Program-made: the position numbers and the translations under genes
Notes under the pieces: generated by a model
What the model was told of the DNA's origin: nothing
The model's database searches: none
Seen by the model: only the letters and a program-made list of their open reading frames with translations
Source of the DNA: Vicinamibacterales bacterium
GTDB lineage: Bacteria; Acidobacteriota; Vicinamibacteria; Vicinamibacterales; UBA8438
Length of the DNA: 64,000 bases
Direction of reading: 5' to 3'
Assembly (NCBI GenBank): GCA_937766455.1
Contig: CALLXD010000005.1
Location: 1 to 64,000, forward strand
In this document: positions 27,417-34,414 of the stretch, one piece after another
Numbering within the stretch: position 1 is the first letter of the stretch
Layout of the letters: the number at the start of each line of letters is the position of its first letter

Positions 27417-29361
27417 TCAGTTCCGAATGTGCGATTCGAGCCAGCTCGACCGGAACAGGCGTTGCGCTGCCGTGAGCGGCTGGCCGCGGCGTTCTTGGGC
27501 GACAAGCGTGAACGTGGGGTCCGCCGCGAGAGTGACCTGAGCCGTTCGCAGGTCACCCCGCCGTAGATAGCTCAGGCGCAGCTGGTCCCCCGGCTGATGG
27601 GTCCTGCGTGCCTCGTCGAGCTGCCTGGCCGAAGAGACTGGCCGGTCATCGATCGACACGAGGACATCGTCGCGCTCAAGACCCGCGTCGTATAACGGTG
27701 AATCAAACGGAGCGGGTCCGACCAGCCGGGCACCCTCCCGACCGAACCGGAGCGACGTGTCCCCGAGCCATCCTCCGCGTCCGGTCGTTGGAGCCAGGAT
27801 GAAGCCGGCGCGCGCCAACAGCGGGGCGTAGTCGACGGCCTCGTGACCCTCCACGAACCGGTCAAAGAAGTCGTCGGCGAAGGTGGCGTCGCCGGTCAGA
27901 TCGGCCAGCGCGATGCGGGCGTCGGCCTGGGCATAGGGACGTGCGACCACGCCAGGCGTGTCGCCGCTGGGGCGGCCAAACCGTTCCCACAGCAGTCGCA
28001 TGTAGTCGTCGAGCGTCACGGCCGGGGCGTCTCCGTCGGCGGCACGGGCCCGCAACAGCAGGTCCAGTCCCAACCCAAGCGCTTCGCCCCAGGTGTAGTA
28101 CGAGATAAACAGGTTGTTCCAGTTGGTTCGGTCGATGGCGGTTGCGGCATCGGTAAACGGGGCCAACCGGCTCATATCGACAGCCGAACGGAATTGCCGG
28201 CCCGGCCCTCGCCTCACCGTGTCGATGACAGACAGGAACCGGTTCAGCGTGTCCGCGAGCGGAACCAGGCCAGCCCGCTTCAGAATCAGTGCTCCGTAGT
28301 AGTTCGTGAAGCCTTCGGCGAGCCACAACTCGTCCGAGGGATTCACGCGCTCAAAATCGAAGGGCTCGAGCGAGCGCGGTCTGATGCGCTCGACATTCCA
28401 CACGTGAAAAAACTCATGCGAGGCGGAACCCAGGAGTCCACGCTGTTGCGTATCCAGCGACGCCGGTGAGCTCAACACGGTGCTGTTGCGGTGCTCCATC
28501 GCGTCGCCGTTGGCCCCCGCTAGATAGTCGGCAATAAACGTGTAGCGCCCAGTCTCGAATCGAGGGAATTCACCAAAGACGGTCACCATTTCGCGCACCA
28601 TCCGCTCGATGTTGTCGGTGTAACGAGCGAGATCTGCGTCGGAGCCTTCGTGATGTAAGGCGATACGAAACCTGGGGACGTGGTTCGCGTCAGACGGGTC
28701 AATGACGGTGAACGAGCGGTCCACGAAGGCGCTGAACTCGACGGGGCTATCAAGCAGATAGGCCAGGTTCGGGGCCGTGAATGTCAAAGGATCGTCCGAC
28801 GGGAACAGCTGGGTCGCAACCCGCCACGCCTGTCCTGGAGGCGATACGAACCGCACGGTCGTGGGGCGCTGCTCGACCCCGACACCCCAGAGAATGGAGG
28901 CCGGCATGTTCATGTGGGCGTGGGTCTCATCGATGGCGAGGTAGGTCCCATCGATGCGGTCACCGTAGATCCGGTAGGTGACGTGCACCGTCCTGTCGTG
29001 GCCGTCGATGTCCCAGCGGGCCATCCCGGACCGCATCGGATCGAGAGCGTCCCCCGCTCCATCCTCAGCCCGGAGGTCAAAGACGTTCTTGGCGAAGTCG
29101 TGGCGCGCATACCGTCCCGGTGACGCGCTACTCATCCTCAGACTCAGCGCCGCCGGAGGAAGCCCGGTGAAGGTGATGGCGACCTGCATCCAACGATGTT
29201 CCGGTTCAGGAAAAACGGAACTCATACGAGACTGACGGGTCGTCGGTCCCGCTCAGGGGCTGAGCACCCCTTGCGTGGATGGCCCAGGCGCCGCCAAGCA
29301 CCAGCAGCAGCACCGCCGCCCCGCCTTGAAGTGCCGCCGCCGTATGCGGTCGGGAGGTCAT
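27417..29361 (-). CDS. M61-family peptidase with PDZ domain (frameshift near the N-terminus)
   Basis: As assembled the ORF starts at 29225 without a signal peptide. Upstream, from ATG 29361, a second frame encodes MTSRPHTAAALQGG, a hydrophobic core and AIHARGAQ, then SYEFRF; removing one A from the A5 run at 29211-29215 joins it to PEPEHRWMQVAITF. The corrected protein has about 647 residues. The zinc motif is HEFFHVWNVERIRP with the third ligand Glu in WLAEGFTNYY; a PDZ domain sits at about residues 540-630. M61 enzymes are glycyl-type aminopeptidases; the signal peptide implies export. It begins 10 nt after the disulfide oxidoreductase gene, so they form one operon. Confidence 0.85.
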
Positions 29362-29370
29362 GCGATCGAT

Positions 29371-29992
29371 TCAAGCACGTGCCCGACCGAATGACGCCTC
29401 TGATTCGGCTCCGAGGATCTCGACCCGGTCGTTGACGACGGTTTTTGGTACTCCCGTCCACGCGGTACTGGCGCACGAGATCCGGATACTCGATTGCCGC
29501 CACTGCGGACGCCGTGATGTGTGCATTCTCTAGCGCCAGGCGATGGGCAAGGCTGACCGCCTTGGGGCAGTGTGGTCAGGTTGGCGTCGCAAACACCTGG
29601 ATGTGGATCGGTTGGTCCACTGTCGCGACGAGCGCCCGGCTCTCGTCGCTCAACCCCGAGTCGCCGGAGGCCACCAGCGCGATCGCCTCGACGAGTGACA
29701 CCAGCTCGTGGCCCTCTGGCACTCCGTAGAAGCGAATTCCGACATCCGACTCGCCGACCACGGCAATGGCGGGCACGCGTTGTATGCCATAGGCCTCGAC
29801 CTGATCGGTGTCGAGGACCAGATTGAACTCTTCGACCGTGATCTGGTCGGAGACCGACGCGACGCGGTCCACGACCTGTCGCGCGGACAGACAGGAGTCG
29901 CAACCGAATGTTTGGGTAAAGAACACCAGCCTCACCGGGGCATCAAGGCCGGCCAGCGTCGCTTCGAGGTCGTCCGGGGTGCGAGCATTCAT
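29371..29992 (-). CDS. Candidate selenoprotein: glutaredoxin-like protein disulfide oxidoreductase with UPHC site
   Basis: Two thioredoxin-fold units, as in PDO-family oxidoreductases. The first has FFTQTFGCDSCLSARQ and VPAIAVVGESDVGIRFYGVP; then VDQPIHIQVFATPT, an in-frame TGA (29578-29576), and PHCPKAVSLAHRLA in the same frame. Family members have TPTCPYCP here, so TGA replaces the first active-site Cys. A SECIS-like hairpin follows. Further on, one extra base in CCC (29453-29455) breaks the frame; removing it restores DGVPKTVVND, with the cis-Pro, and a stop at 29371. Corrected length is about 206 residues. Start ATG 29992; a GTG at 30028 is an alternative. No signal peptide, so probably cytoplasmic. 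Sits between a zinc-ribbon gene and the M61 gene. Confidence 0.8.
29548..29564 (-). promoter_or_regulatory. Putative bacterial SECIS hairpin
   Basis: In the mRNA, CAAGGC and GCCUUG pair perfectly (6 bp) around the loop GGUCA. The stem starts 11 nt after the UGA and the loop's two G residues are 18 and 19 nt after it. This fits the published bacterial SECIS pattern: short stem-loop directly downstream of UGA, loop 16-37 nt away, G in the first two loop positions. It would recruit SelB. Confidence 0.7.
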
Positions 29993-30040
29993 GGCGCAAT
30001 TATCGCAGGTGCGGCAACCGGTCGCCACCGGGCCGGCGTT

Positions 30041-30496
30041 CTACTTGAACAGGTCGTCAAACTTGTCTTTCACGCTCCGCACACCGCGCACCGAGCCGGT
30101 TACCTCCGAATGGGTCTGGCGCTCGACCGTGACCCGAGGTTCGAACCGGTCACACTGATTCCGCACATCCTTGGGAGAGACCCGGACGGGAATCGGCTGC
30201 ATGCATTCGAAATGGCTGCCGCCGTCGAAGGACGCGCACTGCCCGCATGTGCGCAGGTCGGCGTCGCAACCTGGGCAGGTCGACTCAGGTCCGATCACCA
30301 GCGACAGTGTATTCCCGCAGCGCGCGCACCGGACGACATCGTGAAAACCCGGCATGTTGGGCGTCCGATGCTCGCGGTTGATAACGCCGCGCGGTGCGCC
30401 CTCACGGGGGGCCTTGGGTTTCGGGCCGCGAGACGTCCGCTCCCGGTCCCGGTCGTCGTCCTGGTAACCGCGCTGCTGGTATTTCCGGTCGCTCAT
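30041..30496 (-). CDS. Cysteine-rich zinc-ribbon protein
   Basis: 151 residues from MSDRKYQQRGYQ; the open frame upstream is probably not translated. A highly charged, Arg-rich first ~45 residues precede a zinc-binding part with CARC, CPGC, CGQC and further single cysteines (FECMQP, RNQCDRF), enough for at least two metal sites. The C-terminal ~40 residues are charged, ending KDKFDDLFK. No family name can be given; possible nucleic-acid binding is an inference. First gene of a three-gene run with the disulfide oxidoreductase and M61 peptidase. Confidence 0.7.
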   Translation of the reverse strand: MSDRKYQQRGYQDDDRDRERTSRGPKPKAPREGAPRGVINREHRTPNMPGFHDVVRCARCGNTLSLVIGPESTCPGCDADLRTCGQCASFDGGSHFECMQPIPVRVSPKDVRNQCDRFEPRVTVERQTHSEVTGSVRGVRSVKDKFDDLFK

Positions 30497-30567
30497 GACT
30501 TGGTTCCCGAGTGCCGTGCCAGAGGCTGGTCGCCGCCCGGCGGGTTCAGTCGGTCGAGCAGACCCTC

Positions 30568-31145
30568 TTAGTGCGGGTAGCCCGCAAGCCGCGGTTTGCC
30601 GGGCTGCCAATCCGGTACGCGAGCGAAGGCGTCACGGTTGGGCATCTCGATCGCGGGCAGACTCTCGGCGTCGAGGACGGTCTCCTCCGCAATGACGTCG
30701 TTTATGAATAGCAGATAGGCGGTGAGCGCGTAGACCTGATCGGCCGTGAGCGTCCCCTCTCGATTGAGGGGCATGCCACGATTGATGTAGTCCCAGACCA
30801 CGGTGGCGTATGGCGCGCGAATCGGGAGAATTCTTCCGAAGTCCCACGGGTGGTCCGGCTGGACGTCGCGTTTGACCAGCCGGGGCCCGCTACCTCCGCT
30901 CGCGTCCGCTCCGTGGCACGACGCGCACTGTCTCCGATAGACGAGCCGGCCTTCCTCAGACGTGCCCTGCCCCGGCGGAAGCTCCTCTCCCGTGGGGCTG
31001 ATGGAGATGTCCCAGGCTCGAATTTCCTCTTCAGTCGGCGTCCGTCCGACACCCGTGGGCCCCTGCGCCAGGGCGTTCGTGCCCAGGAGCATGAACACCG
31101 CGAAAACCCCCAGGACACGGACGAATTGCGAACACGTCGTCGCAC
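30568..31145 (-). CDS. Periplasmic c-type cytochrome, probable partner of the sulfite dehydrogenase
   Basis: One heme site RRQCASCHGADASGG and a likely Met ligand in NRGMPLNREG; ends PGKPRLAGYPH. The start is unclear. In frame only GTG 31098 or ATG 31092 give a very short leader. If one A is missing from the AA near 31126, a GTG at 31145 gives MRRRVRKF followed by VRVLGVFAVFMLLGTNALAQ, a textbook signal peptide; I favour this. Length would be about 192 residues. It lies directly downstream of the sulfite dehydrogenase gene across a palindromic element. Such cytochromes accept electrons from SoxC/SorA-type enzymes. Confidence 0.75.
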
Positions 31146-31150
31146 TACTC

Positions 31151-31256
31151 GGTGTTCTGGCGAGGCGTTCGCCTGGCAAGGCGCGACGAGGGAGCAGCCA
31201 GGCGGGCTGTGACCGAGGAAGCAACGCAGTCCAGGCGGGCGCCTCGCCAGAACACC
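31151..31256. repeat. 106-bp palindromic intergenic element
   Basis: The outer arms are a perfect 17-bp inverted repeat, GGTGTTCTGGCGAGGCG (31151-31167) and CGCCTCGCCAGAACACC (31240-31256). An inner 8-bp inverted repeat, CGCCTGGC (31170-31177) and GCCAGGCG (31197-31204), is nested within. The right arm touches the soxC stop codon and the left arm lies 6 bp from the favoured cytochrome start. It resembles a REP/MITE-like unit; no second copy was noticed in this window. Confidence 0.7.
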
Positions 31257-32493
31257 TACGTGATTGCATTCTGCACGCTCCCGTCGCTCGCGATGTGCCA
31301 CGGCTGAATGGAATTGTCCATGTCCGGGCACACCGCGCGAGTCGAAGAACTCGGTGATCTGGCCGCGTGCCGGCTGCACCTGGCCGATGTCGTCCGTGCT
31401 GCGTGACAGCAGCTCGGCCTCGTTTCCATCCCAGTTCCACTGGAACGTGAACCGCGTGTGCGCCATGCGGTGGGCCGTGCCCTGAATCTGGGCGTCCGCC
31501 CAGCTCCGGCCGCCGTCGGTGGAGACCTCCACCCGGCCAATGGCGCCCCCACCGGACCACGCCAGGCCGCTGATCTCGTAGGCCCCGCGGTCAGGCAACT
31601 GCTGTCCCCCGGACGGAGAGGTGATGACCGATTTCGGTCCGATCTGGTACCCCAGCGCCGCGGTATCCGGGTCTCGGGTGAGATGCCCAAAATCGTTGTA
31701 GGTCATGTAGTACCGGTCCACGATCTTTGACGCGCCGGAGATACTTCGAGTTGAAGATGCCTTCGAAGCCGGGCACCAGCAGTCGCAGCGGAAACCCATT
31801 CTGGGGACGCACCGCCTCGCCGTTCATGCCGTAGGCCACGACACAATCGTCCATCGCCTTCTCGATCGGGATGCTGGACGCGCCCTTCACTTCCTCGACC
31901 CCCTCCGCGACCATCCACTTCCCGGTGCCCTTCACGCCCGTTTCCTTCAGCAGAGTGGACAGGAGCACCCCGGTCCATTCCGCACAACTGGTCATCCCGT
32001 GTGTTTCCTGCACCGTCTTGTGCTGCGACCTCGAACGGTTGCCCGCGCACTCGATGAAATGCGGCCGGGTCACCGAGGGGAGGCGCTTCAAGTCCTCCAT
32101 GGTGAAGACCAGCGGCCGGTCCACCAGCCCGTGGATCAGGAGCCGGTGTTCCCGTGGGTCGATCTCCGGCACGAAGGAGCCGCGCGTGGTTCCGATGAAG
32201 TGGAGCGACGATGGCGTGATCATCCCCACCGAATCCTGCAGCGGCGCCGCGATATGGAAGAGCTTCCCAAACGCATCGGGTGAGGGTCTGCTGTCTGGCG
32301 GGTGCGCGATGCGGACCGAGTTCACGAAACGAGAGCGCGAGCCGTACGCGACCAGTTCGTCCGTGCCCTTGATGAAGGTCTCGGGGTTCGGCAGTTGGCC
32401 CAGCGCCGGCTCCGCAGCCCCCAAGGTCAGGCCACCGGCCAAGGCGGCGCTGCCTTTAAGGAATCCTCTTCGATCAGGTCGTGTCGAACCCAT
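31256..32493 (-). CDS. soxC: SoxC-like sulfite dehydrogenase (molybdopterin), two frame errors
   Basis: Start ATG 32493 with GAGGAG just upstream. A Tat signal is clear (RRGFLKGSAALAGG). The molybdopterin domain follows, with the cofactor cysteine in HFIECAGNRSRS. The frame breaks at TTT 31726-31728 (one extra base; KYLRRVK then IVDRYYMTYNDF) and again near 31330 (one extra base; ITEFFDSRG then CPDMDNSIQPWHI), ending at 31256. The middle frame encodes the dimerisation domain (SPSGGQQLPDRG, VEVSTDGGRSWADA). Corrected length is about 411 residues. It should oxidise sulfite or a bound sulfur intermediate in the periplasm and donate electrons to the cytochrome downstream. Confidence 0.85.
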
Positions 32494-32614
32494 GGTCTCT
32501 CCTCTTCGCGAATCAGATCGCCTCGCGTCGTGTCCCGGTGGTCCGAGTATAAGCCCATGGCGCGGCAAAAAGGGCCACGACCACGCCGCGCGGGACGGAG
32601 CGGGACCTGTCGTC

Positions 32615-32702
32615 CCGGCCAGACGACTGGCCGGTCCAGGTTCAATCGAGGGTTGAATCGAGGGCCGAATTGAGGGCCGAATTGAGGGCCGCACTCGAGG
32701 GT
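32615..32702. repeat. GC-rich hairpin followed by a ~12-bp tandem repeat
   Basis: A perfect 8-bp hairpin (CCGGCCAG, loop ACGA, CTGGCCGG; 32615-32634) is followed by five imperfect units related to GCCGAATTGAGG (about 32641-32702, period 12-14). It fills the gap between the divergent soxC and the gene at 32751, so it may hold promoters or a regulator site for both. Confidence 0.6.
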
Positions 32703-32750
32703 CCAAAAAGAGGACCGAGATCGACCAAGATGTAGTCGAACCGACGAGCC

Positions 32751-33689
32751 ATGACCGAAAACCTCGGCCGCCTCGACCGCTACCTCCTGTCCCTCCCCGA
32801 GCGCACGGTGCGCGCCGCGACCGCCGCCACCGCGGGCCTCCTCCGCGAGCTCGGTGACGCCGCGCTCCCGAAGGCCCTCCGGCGCACCAACCTCTACCGC
32901 ACCATGGTCGAAGGGACGCTGCGTTTCCTCATCGAGACCGTGGGCGAGGTGGATGGGACGTTCCCGCACGCTGGCAAGCCCGGCGAGGATTTTCTGTTGC
33001 GGCGCGCCGCCGGCAATGGCATCGAGATGGCCGGCATCCTGGCGTTTCGGGCGTCTCCGGTGTGGGTGCTCGCGGCGCTGGCGGACGTGTCCGGGGCCAG
33101 CCGCATGTTGATCCGGGAGATCGCGGACTCTCTAAAAGACGAGGGGCTGCTTGATCCTGATGCGGAGTACGAGACCGTGGACCACGTCCTCGCCGGGCTG
33201 GAACTGGCGTCGGGTCGGGTTGCCGAGGCCGTGAACACGCCGCCGCTGGACGTCGCCGGGCTACGCCGGGAATGGCGGGAGATCGAAGCACGCGTGCGCT
33301 CGATCCCGCCCGAGCGGATGCCCGCCGCCGACCGCCTCTGGGAGGGTTGGCGAGAGCTGCGCGCTGAAGCCGAGGCGCAAGGGCGTTCGGTATTTCAGAT
33401 GTCTTCTCTCATGGCGGTCTCGGCTCTGGGTGCGTTGCCGGCCGGCGTGCGCTGGCTGTCGCTGAGTGCCGCCACCGCGGCGAAGAGCACCAGTGACATC
33501 TTCGCCGACGCGCTACTCGATCACTATCGCGACACGCTCGTGGAGGTCCGCCGCGTCGGCGTCATCGCGTACTGGCGCGGCCAGTTCGAGCCCTACTTGC
33601 GTGCTGCGGCAAAGCAATTCTCGCCGGGGCGGCGCAGCTTGACTGAGCGGCTCTTGGATCGACGGAATTCGGGGCCGCCCGCGCGATAG
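32751..33689 (+). CDS. Hypothetical protein, 312 residues
   Basis: Starts MTENLGRLDRYLLSLPERTVRAATAATAG. Largely alpha-helical, with moderately hydrophobic stretches at about 100-120 (GILAFRASPVWVLAALADV) and 225-250 (SSLMAVSALGALPAGVRWLSL) that could bind a membrane. There is no signal peptide. I do not recognise a family with certainty; weak similarity in style to EcsC-like proteins is only an impression. Coding quality is good, with high GC at third positions. Divergent from soxC. Confidence 0.7.
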   Translation: MTENLGRLDRYLLSLPERTVRAATAATAGLLRELGDAALPKALRRTNLYRTMVEGTLRFLIETVGEVDGTFPHAGKPGEDFLLRRAAGNGIEMAGILAFRASPVWVLAALADVSGASRMLIREIADSLKDEGLLDPDAEYETVDHVLAGLELASGRVAEAVNTPPLDVAGLRREWREIEARVRSIPPERMPAADRLWEGWRELRAEAEAQGRSVFQMSSLMAVSALGALPAGVRWLSLSAATAAKSTSDIFADALLDHYRDTLVEVRRVGVIAYWRGQFEPYLRAAAKQFSPGRRSLTERLLDRRNSGPPAR

Positions 33690-33750
33690 CATGTCCGACC
33701 TCGACCCGCCGGTCGCCGCGACCACGGCAGCCAGCAGGCGGTTCGGCCGG

Positions 33751-34281
33751 TCATTCACTACCCGGTCGAACCCGACCCCGAAGTCCGGCCAGTTGGTTCC
33801 CGGCCTTGTCGGCGCTGAAGACGACCTCCGGGTTGGCGCTAAGTACATGGCGTACCGCAGATTCCGATACCGCGGCCATCTGTGCGAGCCGCGGGATGCT
33901 ACGCCATTTGAACTTTGGCGATGCCAACGCTTCCTCAAGGCGTCGCTCCGTTTCGTCTGGCGACGATGCCGTGGATGCCGCAGGCTCTTCCTCCAACGAC
34001 CGTGACCCCGCTTGACGCTCAAGCGCATCCACGGCCTGTTTCAGTGCCTCAAGCTCTTCTCGCACCGGGTCGACCTCCTGATCAACCTTCTCGGAGAGGT
34101 CGCGCAGTCGGATGTTGCCTGTGCCCCAGTCGATCGCAATATCCCCGCGGCTCAAGAGCCCGCCAAGTTGTTGCCGAAAGAAGAGGCTACTGAAGATGAT
34201 GATGATGAATAGGAGAAACGGCCAATCGAGTACGCCCTCGAGCAGCAGGAGCCACGGGTCCGTAGATTGTGGGTCTGGCAT
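33751..34281 (-). CDS. Membrane-anchored coiled-coil protein of unknown function
   Basis: 176 residues from MPDPQSTDPWLLLL (ATG 34281, GAGGA upstream); an upstream TTG at 34305 would add 8 residues. One membrane helix (WPFLLFIIIIFSSLFF, about residues 20-35), then DIAIDWGTGNIRLRDLSEKVDQEVDP and a coiled coil (EELEALKQAVDALERQ), an Ala/Ser linker, and a C-terminal helical unit (FKWRSIPRLAQMAAVSESAVRHVLSANPEVVF) that looks like a winged-helix. No name can be assigned. Confidence 0.6.
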   Translation of the reverse strand: MPDPQSTDPWLLLLEGVLDWPFLLFIIIIFSSLFFRQQLGGLLSRGDIAIDWGTGNIRLRDLSEKVDQEVDPVREELEALKQAVDALERQAGSRSLEEEPAASTASSPDETERRLEEALASPKFKWRSIPRLAQMAAVSESAVRHVLSANPEVVFSADKAGNQLAGLRGRVRPGSE

Positions 34282-34414
34282 GTGTCCTAGATCCTCTTTG
34301 GCCAATGTGCCGCGTCTAGCCGAGGGCCAGCAGCTTCGGTTCTTGCCTCATGCTTGCCGTCGCCCGGCTGGACAAGCGGATTCCGCCCAGACGAGCGACC
34401 CCGCGGCGTTGTTG

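Noticed and set aside
29222..29903. Treating the region after TGA 29576 as intergenic, with the oxidoreductase ending at ATPT
   Set aside because: The same frame continues with PHCPKAVSLAHRLA, which is the expected second half of the active site and domain, so the TGA is internal.
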